NCBI GenBank assembly: GCA_018812885.1
Contig: JAHJCW010000305.1
Coordinates: forward strand, 1 to 6,961
Reading direction: 5' to 3'
Length of the DNA stretch: 6,961 bases
Source of the DNA: a bacterium
GTDB lineage: Bacteria; Fidelibacterota; Marinisomatia; Marinisomatales; JAHJCW01
Part shown: positions 1 through 6,694 of the stretch, in pieces
Position numbering within the stretch: position 1 is the first letter of the stretch
Layout of the letters: every line of letters starts with the position of its first letter
Notes under the pieces: model-generated
What the model was told of the DNA's origin: nothing
What the model saw: only the letters and a program-made list of their open reading frames with translations
Database searches by the model: none
Made by a program: the position numbers and the translations under genes

Positions 1-310
1 CTAACGGGAGGAATCGCCATTTAGCGATATGGAAAGTGCAACAGAAAATATACCGTCCTGTATATTGCGGGATAAGGGTGAAAAGGTGGTGTAAGAGACC
101 ACCAGTTCCTAATGCAAATTGGGAAGCTTGTAAACCCCACTTGGTGTAAGATTAAATAGTTCTCAAGATGTTGTTCGCATCGCAGCCTTATTTTTTTAAG
201 CTTGAGAGACGGGTAGATTGCTAGAGCTCAATTGCGAAATTGAGTCCAGATGAATGGTCATCATTTCGACATTATTGTCGAGATACAGAACTCGGCTTAT
301 AAACCAGCTC
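1..310 (+). ncRNA. rnpB: RNase P RNA (rnpB), 5' end cut off by the window
   Basis: This is the catalytic RNA of ribonuclease P, which removes the 5' leader from pre-tRNAs. Conserved blocks appear in the expected order: GTGCAACAGA near 36-45 followed by ACCG at 52-55, AAGGGTGAAA near 74-83, GTAAACCCCAC near 130-140, AAATAG near 154-159, GACGGGTAG near 208-216, AGATGAATGG near 249-258, and ACAGAACTCGGCTTAT at 285-300, which holds the 3' strand of helix P4. Visible hairpins are a P9-like stem (13-17/24-28), a P12-like stem GGTGGT/ACCACC (85-90/98-103), a long arm (161-167/201-207), a P18-like 7-bp stem closed by a GCGA tetraloop (227-233/238-244), and a P19-like stem (266-271/276-281). The layout fits the ancestral type A fold. 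The conserved GAAAGTCC block, helices P1-P3 and the 5' strand of P4 lie before the window. The 3' end is uncertain by about 10 nt because P1 cannot be paired. Helix names are assigned by order and analogy. Confidence 0.95.
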
Positions 311-330
311 AATATGATATAACCTCTATT

Positions 331-344
331 ATTCTAATTAGAAT
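331..344. repeat. Perfect 14-bp palindrome
   Basis: ATTCTAATTAGAAT equals its own reverse complement with no central spacer. It lies about 20-30 nt after the estimated end of rnpB and about 110 nt before recJ. It could be a dimeric regulator's operator, or chance symmetry in AT-rich DNA. With no loop and no following T run it is a poor intrinsic terminator. No regulator is identified. Confidence 0.4.
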
Positions 345-397
345 TCCTTATCATTGAATGTTAATTATTCCGTAATCTTAACCTAAGATATTAATCC

Positions 398-426
398 TTG
401 AATTATCAATACTTTATTATTTAAAT
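398..426 (+). promoter_or_regulatory. Weak candidate sigma-70-type promoter for recJ
   Basis: TTGAAT (398-403) and TTAAAT (421-426) are separated by 17 nt, and each matches the TTGACA/TATAAT consensus at four of six positions. Transcription would begin roughly 20 nt before the recJ ATG. In DNA this AT-rich such matches are expected by chance, and the lineage may use a different promoter consensus. Read-through from rnpB is an equally possible source of recJ transcription. Confidence 0.2.
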
Positions 427-452
427 AGCAAAAAATTGAATTTATTAAATCT

Positions 453-2168
453 ATGAATTGGCACTTTCTGAATCCTGATCCCAAATTAGTAAACCGGTTA
501 AAAAGCGAATTTAATTCGTCTGAAATTATTGCCAGAGTTTTAGCCAATAGAGGAATAGAATCTGTTGAAAGTTCAAAAACATTTTTTAATCCACAATTAG
601 ATCAACTTCACAATCCATATGATATGCAAGATATGGATAAAGCAACTGACAGGGTGATGGAAAGTATCAGCGCAAACAAAACGATCATGATATATGGTGA
701 TTACGATGTTGATGGTACAACCGGAGCATCAATGTTATACTTAGCGTTAACGGAATTAGGAGCGAACATAACACCTTATATTCCTAATCGCGAAAGTGAA
801 GGATACGGATTATCAACAGTTGGAATTGATATAGCCGCTGAGTTGGGAGTGGATTTGATCATATCCTGTGACTGCGGAATAAATGCTTTTGAACCAATAA
901 AATATGCAAATTCATTAAAAATTGATGTAATAATAACCGACCATCACATTCCTGATGATACACTTCCGGAAGCTTTTGCTATATTAAACCCTAAACGTAC
1001 TGATTGTGATTATCCTTTTAAAAATCTTTGCGGAGGCGGTGTAGCATTTAAATTAGTATGTGCCTTAACAGAAAAAATGAACCAACCTATAGACTTAATG
1101 CATAAATATTTGGATTTAGTAACTTTAGGTACTTGCGCAGATATGGTTACAATCAAAGATGAAAATCGTGTTATTGTAAAGCATGGATTGAAATTATTAG
1201 CCAATGACAGTAAGCCCGGTATTACAGCTTTATTGAAATTAGTTGGCTTAGAAAATAAATCAATTTCAGTTGGACAATTAGTATTTGGTGTAGCACCAAA
1301 GATTAATGCAGCCGGTCGCTTAGGCGATGCAAACCGTTCAGTTGAATTGCTGACTACATCTAATAAGCAACGTGCTAAGTCTTTGGCCGATGAATTAATG
1401 CAAGAGAATCAAAAACGCCAAATTATCCAGCAAGAGGTAGTTGACGCAGCATTTAATATGATTCATGCTAATATTGATTTAAAAAACGAAAGGGCTATTG
1501 TTTTGGCAGGTAAAGAATGGCATCCGGGCGTTATTGGGATAGTTGCTTCAAAGGTCAAAGAGGAATTTCACCGCCCTGCCGTAATAGTTTCCTATGATAA
1601 AAATGGCATTGGTAAAGGATCCGCGAGAAGTATTTCAGGGCTTGATTTATATGATGCATTAGCCGCCTCATCTAAACACCTTATTGATTTTGGCGGACAT
1701 GCGATGGCAGCCGGATTGACCGTTAAGGAAAAATCCTTTAATGATTTCAAAAAAACATTCATAGAATATGTTAACAATACAATCAATGACGAACATTTAA
1801 TCCAATCGATTAAATTGGAAGGTGTTCTTAAATTAAAAGATATTAATAGCAGGTTTATTGATTTTTTAAATAAATTGGCACCTTATGGTCCTGGTAATAT
1901 GAGACCAAGTTTTGCTTCAAAAAAAGTAGAAATAGTAGGAAATCCACGGGTAGTTGGTAATGGCGATCATATTATTTTTAAAGTTCGTCAGAGTCAAAAA
2001 GTAATATCTGCTATCGGATTTAATATGTCAGAGCATTACGAAAAATTAATCAAAGGACTATCAGTAGATTTAGCGTATGTTGTAGAAGTAAATGAGTGGC
2101 AAGGGAGAGAATCAGTACAGCTGAACGTTCGCGATATTAAAATGAGTGATAAATTAAAAGGATTATGA
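453..2168 (+). CDS. recJ: Single-stranded-DNA-specific 5'-3' exonuclease RecJ
   Basis: RecJ is a cytoplasmic, metal-dependent 5'-3' exonuclease on single-stranded DNA, used in RecF-pathway recombination, mismatch repair and fork repair. The 571-residue product is a normal length for the family. The DHH domain shows YGDYDVDG at 81-88, SCDCG at 138-142 with Asp140, TDHH at 162-165, NPKRTDCDYP then CGGGVAFK through residue 200, and GTCAD at 226-230 with Asp230, so the full expected metal-binding set is present. NAAGRL at 285-290 precedes the DHHA1 domain, which has HPGVIGIVASK at 357-367, GSARSISG at 389-396 and FGGHAMAAGL at 413-422. The C-terminal OB-like domain begins near LAPYGPGNMRPSF at 475-487. 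The start at 453 gives the usual short N-terminus (MNWHFLNPDP) but has no clear Shine-Dalgarno. It is the first protein gene of the probable operon and its stop overlaps the fabH start. Nothing suggests truncation or transfer. Confidence 0.97.
   Translation: MNWHFLNPDPKLVNRLKSEFNSSEIIARVLANRGIESVESSKTFFNPQLDQLHNPYDMQDMDKATDRVMESISANKTIMIYGDYDVDGTTGASMLYLALTELGANITPYIPNRESEGYGLSTVGIDIAAELGVDLIISCDCGINAFEPIKYANSLKIDVIITDHHIPDDTLPEAFAILNPKRTDCDYPFKNLCGGGVAFKLVCALTEKMNQPIDLMHKYLDLVTLGTCADMVTIKDENRVIVKHGLKLLANDSKPGITALLKLVGLENKSISVGQLVFGVAPKINAAGRLGDANRSVELLTTSNKQRAKSLADELMQENQKRQIIQQEVVDAAFNMIHANIDLKNERAIVLAGKEWHPGVIGIVASKVKEEFHRPAVIVSYDKNGIGKGSARSISGLDLYDALAASSKHLIDFGGHAMAAGLTVKEKSFNDFKKTFIEYVNNTINDEHLIQSIKLEGVLKLKDINSRFIDFLNKLAPYGPGNMRPSFASKKVEIVGNPRVVGNGDHIIFKVRQSQKVISAIGFNMSEHYEKLIKGLSVDLAYVVEVNEWQGRESVQLNVRDIKMSDKLKGL
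2156..2162 (+). promoter_or_regulatory. Ribosome binding site of fabH, inside the recJ 3' end
   Basis: AAAAGGA lies within the last recJ codons. It leaves 2 nt before the ATG at 2165 but 5 nt before the ATG at 2168. The spacing favours the second ATG as the true fabH start. The arrangement suggests translational coupling to recJ. Confidence 0.5.
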
Positions 2169-3160
2169 TGAGGAAGACAAAAATTTCCGGTATTGGACAC
2201 TATGTTCCAGAAAATATTGTAACTAACAAAGAGCTTGAAAAGCTTATGGATACGAGCGATGAATGGATTGTAACTAGAACTGGAATTCATGAAAGACGTT
2301 GGGTGGATTCGAGAATAGGTACTTCAGATTTAGCAGTGAAAGCGGCGGAAAAAGCGCTCGATATGGCAAAAGTTTCAGCAAAAGATATTGATCTCATAAT
2401 ATTTGCCACTCTGACCTCTGATTATAATTTTCCTGGTTCCGCAGTACAAGTTCAAGATAAAATGGGTATGGATACAATAGGTGCTTTTGATATTAAAGCT
2501 GCCTGTTCTGCCTTTATATATGGATTATCAATTGGCGATCAATATGTAAAAACCAGTCAAGCTGATAATGTGTTAGTGATTGGAGCAGAAATCCAATCCA
2601 CAGGAGTGGATATATCAACCAAAGGTCGTGATATGGCAGTATTATTTGGTGATGGAGCCGGAGCTGCTGTGCTACAACCTTCGAATGGCAGTAGTGAAAT
2701 ATTATCAACACATATACATTCTCAAGGAAAATATTTGAAGGAATTGTGGGTAGAAGTCCCAACTTCGATTGAATCACCATGCATAACAAAAGAAATGATA
2801 GATGAAGGGAGACATTATCCTCAAATGAACGGAAGAGAAGTATTTCGTCATGCTATAACTCGTTTCCCTGAAGTTATTATGGAAGCTTTAAATAAGAACA
2901 ATTTAACTATCGATGATGTTAATATGTTCATTCCGCATCAAGCTAATCTGAGAATAACTCAATCAGTTGCCAAAAGACTGGGTGTTGGAATGGATAGAAT
3001 GTATAGTAATATTGAAAGATACGGAAATACCACAGGTGCTTCCATCCCTATCGCTTTAGCGGAAGCGTATCAGGAAGGAAAAATTAAAAAGGATGATATT
3101 GTAATTTTAGCTGCATTTGGCTCTGGTTTTACGTGGGCTTCAGCTGCAATACGGTGGTAA
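2165..3160 (+). CDS. fabH: Beta-ketoacyl-ACP synthase III (FabH)
   Basis: FabH condenses an acyl-CoA starter (commonly acetyl-CoA) with malonyl-ACP, the first elongation step of cytoplasmic type II fatty-acid synthesis. The 331-residue product has the usual length and thiolase fold. The Cys-His-Asn triad is visible: Cys114 in AACSAF (112-117), His258 in IPHQAN (256-261) and Asn288 in YGNTTGASIP. Other family marks are RTGIHER (38-44), FGDGAGAAVL (161-170), MNGREVFRHA (221-230) and the C-terminal FGSGFTWASAAIRW. The residue after Cys-Ser is Ala where Gly is most common in this family. Two adjacent ATGs, at 2165 and 2168, overlap the recJ stop; ribosome-binding-site spacing favours 2168, giving MRKTKISGIG and 330 residues. 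The gene sits outside the common plsX-fabH-fabD-fabG cluster, so it may be a relocated or a second copy. Starter preference (straight or branched) cannot be read from sequence. Confidence 0.95.
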   Translation: MMRKTKISGIGHYVPENIVTNKELEKLMDTSDEWIVTRTGIHERRWVDSRIGTSDLAVKAAEKALDMAKVSAKDIDLIIFATLTSDYNFPGSAVQVQDKMGMDTIGAFDIKAACSAFIYGLSIGDQYVKTSQADNVLVIGAEIQSTGVDISTKGRDMAVLFGDGAGAAVLQPSNGSSEILSTHIHSQGKYLKELWVEVPTSIESPCITKEMIDEGRHYPQMNGREVFRHAITRFPEVIMEALNKNNLTIDDVNMFIPHQANLRITQSVAKRLGVGMDRMYSNIERYGNTTGASIPIALAEAYQEGKIKKDDIVILAAFGSGFTWASAAIRW

Positions 3161-3187
3161 TTTTGCAAACATTATATTTTATTAAAT

Positions 3188-3193
3188 AGAGGA
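3188..3193 (+). promoter_or_regulatory. Ribosome binding site of the acyl-CoA dehydrogenase
   Basis: AGAGGA stands 4 nt before the ATG at 3198, in the 37-nt gap after fabH. It is the clearest Shine-Dalgarno sequence in the window and supports the start at 3198. The gap is too short and AT-rich to argue for a separate promoter or terminator. Confidence 0.6.
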
Positions 3194-3197
3194 ATAA

Positions 3198-4355
3198 ATG
3201 GACAAGTTGTTTTTTACCGATGAACATGAAATGCTTAGGTCAATGGCAAAAGATTTTGCAAAAAATGAAATAGAACCGGTTGCTCAAAAATTAGATGAAG
3301 AAGGTAAATTCCCTCGCGACTTGGTTGATCAAATGGCGGAATTAGGATTATTGGGAATACCTGTTCCTGAAAAATATGGCGGTTCAGGCATGGATACAAT
3401 TGCCTATACGGCTGCAATTATTGAAATAGCAAAAGCAGATGCATCACTAGCCATTACAATGGCGGCTCACACGTCTTTGGGAACTATGCCTATAGTTTTA
3501 TCTGGATCGGAAGAACAAAAATTAAAATATGTTCCAGATCTAGCTTCCGGTAAAATGTTAGGTGCTTTCGGTTTAACCGAACCTGGAGCTGGTAGTGATG
3601 CTGGTGCTACCCAAACTACCGCAGAACTTAAAAATGGTGACTATATTATTAATGGAAGTAAAATATTTATAACGAATGCTGGCGAAGCTGGGTTACTAAG
3701 TTTAACTGCTCAAGTAGTTAAAGATGGTGAAAAATTGGGTGTAGGAGCATTCCTAGTACCAATGGATACCGAAGGTTTAGAGATCATGCCTAAGGAAAAG
3801 AAAATGGGTTGGCGTGCCAGCGATACGCGTCAATTGTTCTTTAATAATATGCGCGTTCCTGCTGAAAATATGATTGGTAACCCTTCGGATGGATTCCGTA
3901 CATTTCTAAAAACATTGGTTGGTGGTAGAATATCAGTAGCGGCTTTAGCGGTTGGTACAGCTGAAGGCGCTTATGAGAGAGCGCTAAAGTATTCAACTGA
4001 ACGTGAGGCCTTCGGTAAACCGATATATAAATTTCAACCAATCAGTTTTAAATTAGCGGATATGGCGACACAAATTGAAGCTGCAAAATTGCTTGTTTAT
4101 CATGCCGCTTGGTTAAAAGATCAAGGTGTAGAAATGCTCAAAGAAGCAGCAATGGCTAAATTATTTGCTAGCGAAGTTGCTATGGATGTGACCACAGAGG
4201 CAATACAAGTTTTTGGTGGTTACGGCTATGTGAAAGAATATGATGTTGAAAGATATTTTAGGGATGCCAAGGTACTGGAAATAGGCGAAGGTACAAGTGA
4301 GATACAACGAATTGTTATCAGTCGTGCGATAATTAAAAATGCACTTAATTTATGA
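3198..4355 (+). CDS. Acyl-CoA dehydrogenase, short-chain/butyryl-CoA type
   Basis: This is a FAD enzyme that introduces the alpha-beta double bond into acyl-CoA thioesters and passes electrons to electron-transfer flavoprotein, as in beta-oxidation or branched-chain amino-acid breakdown. The 385-residue length is typical of soluble bacterial members. The N-terminal helical domain runs to about residue 120. The middle beta domain opens with FGLTEPGAGSDAG (124-136), has FITNAGEAG (157-165), and ends near WRASDTRQLFF (205-215). The C-terminal helical domain has YSTEREAFGKPI (265-276), QVFGGYGYVKEY (337-348), RYFRDAKVLEIGEGTSEIQR (352-371) and the expected catalytic base Glu364 in GEGTSEIQ. That Glu position fits short/medium-chain types rather than isovaleryl or long-chain ones, but chain length cannot be fixed. 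No etfAB genes are in view. The stop codon overlaps the next gene by 4 nt (ATGA). General homology is near certain; the exact substrate is not. Confidence 0.93.
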   Translation: MDKLFFTDEHEMLRSMAKDFAKNEIEPVAQKLDEEGKFPRDLVDQMAELGLLGIPVPEKYGGSGMDTIAYTAAIIEIAKADASLAITMAAHTSLGTMPIVLSGSEEQKLKYVPDLASGKMLGAFGLTEPGAGSDAGATQTTAELKNGDYIINGSKIFITNAGEAGLLSLTAQVVKDGEKLGVGAFLVPMDTEGLEIMPKEKKMGWRASDTRQLFFNNMRVPAENMIGNPSDGFRTFLKTLVGGRISVAALAVGTAEGAYERALKYSTEREAFGKPIYKFQPISFKLADMATQIEAAKLLVYHAAWLKDQGVEMLKEAAMAKLFASEVAMDVTTEAIQVFGGYGYVKEYDVERYFRDAKVLEIGEGTSEIQRIVISRAIIKNALNL

Positions 4356-6694
4356 TTCGAAGGAATAACAAATTTTCATTAAATAAATTCAAGACCGATT
4401 TTCTACATCGGTACCGTTGGCAAATATTAACATTTTTAGGCTTAATAATTGTTTCATCCATTTTTTTTCCGCGCGGAAAATCTTTACAATTTACTTATCA
4501 GAAAGATAATATTGCCCGAGAAACAGTTATTGCTCCGTATACGTTTCCAATTTTAAAACCTGATAAAAAACTTCAGGAAGATATTGCTGAAGCTTTGAAC
4601 TCAGAACCGGCATTATTTAATAGAAGCCAAGAAGTCGTTGATATTCAAATACAAAAGATAAACAATTTATTTTTATTGATAAATGATATCCAAGTTGGTC
4701 AAAATAAATTAGCCCTGTCTACAAATAAAGTATTCAGATTACGCTATGAAACTGCTTATCAAGAAGCGGTTTCAGAGTTTAATGCTGATAGTGTTCAACT
4801 ATCACTATTAAAAGCAACATTTACAAATGAATATTCAATTGATCATGAAAACACAAATTGGAAATCAATATTGTGGGATTCGGATAGTGAAAAACTTAGA
4901 TATCCATTAGATAAATTTAAAAATGATATAATTAAAATTTGCAGGAATCGTTGGTCAGAAGGTATATATGATATCCCTTTGTCTGATATAACAAGTGATG
5001 AAGTGTTGATTAGCCAAGGCGAAATTCCTATTTTAGTTAAACCGGCTGATTATAATGATCTGGAAAAAGCATGGACAAAAGCACGAATAGAAGTAAATAA
5101 TCTATATTCCGGGAATAATCAAGTGTTGCGGGACATTGGATATGACATTGTAGTCAAATTAATGCTTCCCAACCTGATATATGATAAAGAAACAACCGAA
5201 AGACGACGAGATGTAAAATTAAATCGAGTTCCGAGGTATCAGGGAACAGTACTCGAAAATGAAAGGATAGTTGAAAAAAACACGAGAATAACTGATGACG
5301 TTCTTTTAAAACTTAAATCATTAGAAGCAGCGATGGGAAAATCTGATGGATTTGCTGGCTGGGGGCAATTATTTCTTGAGTATATTGGGAAATTTATTAT
5401 AATAGGAGTTGTGCTGTCATTCTTTTTCACTTTCCTGTTGCTATATAGAAAGGATACTTTTTTAAACAGCAGATTAGTTTTACTTATAGCTATTCTTTTT
5501 ACATCCACAATCGCATTAGCTTATTTATTTTATGTACAACTGGATTTCTCTGAATATCTGATCCCGGTTGTTGTAACTGCTATGACTTTGACAATTCTTT
5601 TTGATGCTCGAATCGGGTTTATGGGAGCGACTACAATTGTTTTATTAATAGGAATGATGATTGGAAACAATATTGACTTTATAATTGTCATGTTGTTTAC
5701 CTCATCAATTGCGATGTATAATGTTCGGCAACTTCGTACTAGAAGCCAAGTATTTACCACGATATTTTCATTATTAGGAGCAAGTATCCTTGTAATAATT
5801 GCTATTGGTATATTTAAAAATGAAAGTTGGGATACGATAAAAATTGATTTAATGTATTTGTCTATCGTTAGTGTATTGGCACCAATAATAACTTATGGAT
5901 TAATAGGTTTGTTTGAAATTGGATTTGGCGTGACAACAGATTTAACACTGCTTGAACTTTTAGATTTTAATAATCCACTATTAAAGCGATTACAGCAACA
6001 AGCAAACGGTACATTTAATCATAGTGTGGTTGTTGGAAATCTTGCGGAAGGTTGCTCTGATGCGATTGGTGCCCATGCCTTGCTTTGTAGAGTTGGTGCT
6101 TATTATCATGATATAGGTAAGCTGAAAAATCCGGAATATTTTATTGAAAATCAATTTTCTGGAGAAAGTAAGCACGATAAAGTGACCTGGACTATGAGTG
6201 CCAAGGTTATACGAAATCATGTTAAGGAAGGATTGCGTTTGGCGAATGAATATGGGTTACCAAAAGTTGTACAAGACTTTATTGCCACTCATCACGGAAA
6301 CACCAGAGTAGAATATTTTTATCGCCAAGCATTGGCAGAAGTTAAGGATCCATCTGAAATTGATGAGAACGCATTCCGTTATCCCGGGCCTAAACCACAA
6401 ACTAAAGAAACCGGTATATTAATGATTTGTGAATCAATTGAAGCGGCAGTTCGATCCATAAAAGATCCAGATATTGTAAAAGTCGAAGATATGATTGATA
6501 GGATCACTAAGAAAAAATTGGATGATGGACAATTAGATGAATGTCCGTTAACCTTAGATGAGTTAAGGCGAATAAAAGGAACTGTAAACGGCAACACGGG
6601 AATGCTTCCAATTTTAAGAGGTATTTTCCATATTAGAATTGAATACCCGGAAGAACAACCAAAAGCAAGTAGATCAACATTACCTCCAAGTTAA
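4352..6694 (+). CDS. pgpH: PgpH/YqfF-type membrane HD phosphodiesterase (probable c-di-AMP hydrolase)
   Basis: Characterised family members hydrolyse cyclic di-AMP to pApA in the cytoplasm and carry an extracytoplasmic sensor domain; the same activity is inferred here. The 780-residue architecture is complete. A short basic N-terminus leads to one membrane helix (about 24-39). A roughly 300-residue 7TMR-HDED-type extracytoplasmic domain follows (about 42-340). Seven hydrophobic helices lie near 344-365, 374-394, 399-417, 420-437, 440-458, 467-488 and 500-525. The C-terminal HD domain has His557 (FNHS), His586-Asp587 (HDIGK), His623 (RNHVKEG), His647-His648 (THHGN) and the family block FRYPGPKPQTKE (676-687). 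The last expected metal ligand, usually Asp in an ADSVEA-like motif, is Glu694 in ICESIEA. There is no Shine-Dalgarno before the ATG, so translation is probably coupled to the preceding gene through the ATGA overlap. Directly preceding ybeY is a known arrangement. The family is secure; substrate and activity are inferred. Confidence 0.92.
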   Translation: MIRRNNKFSLNKFKTDFLHRYRWQILTFLGLIIVSSIFFPRGKSLQFTYQKDNIARETVIAPYTFPILKPDKKLQEDIAEALNSEPALFNRSQEVVDIQIQKINNLFLLINDIQVGQNKLALSTNKVFRLRYETAYQEAVSEFNADSVQLSLLKATFTNEYSIDHENTNWKSILWDSDSEKLRYPLDKFKNDIIKICRNRWSEGIYDIPLSDITSDEVLISQGEIPILVKPADYNDLEKAWTKARIEVNNLYSGNNQVLRDIGYDIVVKLMLPNLIYDKETTERRRDVKLNRVPRYQGTVLENERIVEKNTRITDDVLLKLKSLEAAMGKSDGFAGWGQLFLEYIGKFIIIGVVLSFFFTFLLLYRKDTFLNSRLVLLIAILFTSTIALAYLFYVQLDFSEYLIPVVVTAMTLTILFDARIGFMGATTIVLLIGMMIGNNIDFIIVMLFTSSIAMYNVRQLRTRSQVFTTIFSLLGASILVIIAIGIFKNESWDTIKIDLMYLSIVSVLAPIITYGLIGLFEIGFGVTTDLTLLELLDFNNPLLKRLQQQANGTFNHSVVVGNLAEGCSDAIGAHALLCRVGAYYHDIGKLKNPEYFIENQFSGESKHDKVTWTMSAKVIRNHVKEGLRLANEYGLPKVVQDFIATHHGNTRVEYFYRQALAEVKDPSEIDENAFRYPGPKPQTKETGILMICESIEAAVRSIKDPDIVKVEDMIDRITKKKLDDGQLDECPLTLDELRRIKGTVNGNTGMLPILRGIFHIRIEYPEEQPKASRSTLPPS

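Larger units (their letters stand above)
311..452. other. AT-rich intergenic spacer between rnpB and recJ
   Basis: These roughly 140 bases separate the RNase P RNA from the recJ start. I see no convincing open reading frame, tRNA or GC-rich hairpin followed by a T tract, so no standard intrinsic terminator for rnpB is evident. The stretch is strongly A+T rich, which makes -10/-35 matching unreliable. It contains one perfect 14-bp palindrome at 331-344 and a weak promoter candidate at 398-426, both listed separately. There is also no Shine-Dalgarno-like purine run just before the recJ ATG; the bases there are mostly A and T. Confidence 0.7.

Noticed and set aside
190..207. T run as an intrinsic terminator
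   Set aside because: Conserved RNase P RNA blocks continue for another 100 nt downstream, so the run is internal to the RNA rather than its end.
2036..2290. Minus-strand open frame spanning the recJ/fabH junction
   Set aside because: It crosses two well-supported coding ends, has no recognisable motif, and the overlap of recJ and fabH already explains the sequence.
2514..2789. Minus-strand open frame of 91 codons inside fabH
   Set aside because: It is antisense to a conserved catalytic region, has no family motif and no convincing ribosome binding site, so it is a shadow of fabH.
5239..5508. Minus-strand open frame of 89 codons inside the phosphodiesterase gene
   Set aside because: It lies wholly within a well-supported gene, has no recognisable domain, and its hydrophobic or Ser/Asn-rich translation is what antisense AT-rich coding DNA gives.
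6682..6687. ACCTCC just before ybeY as a regulatory site
   Set aside because: It resembles the anti-Shine-Dalgarno rather than a ribosome binding site and simply encodes Pro-Pro near the end of the phosphodiesterase.
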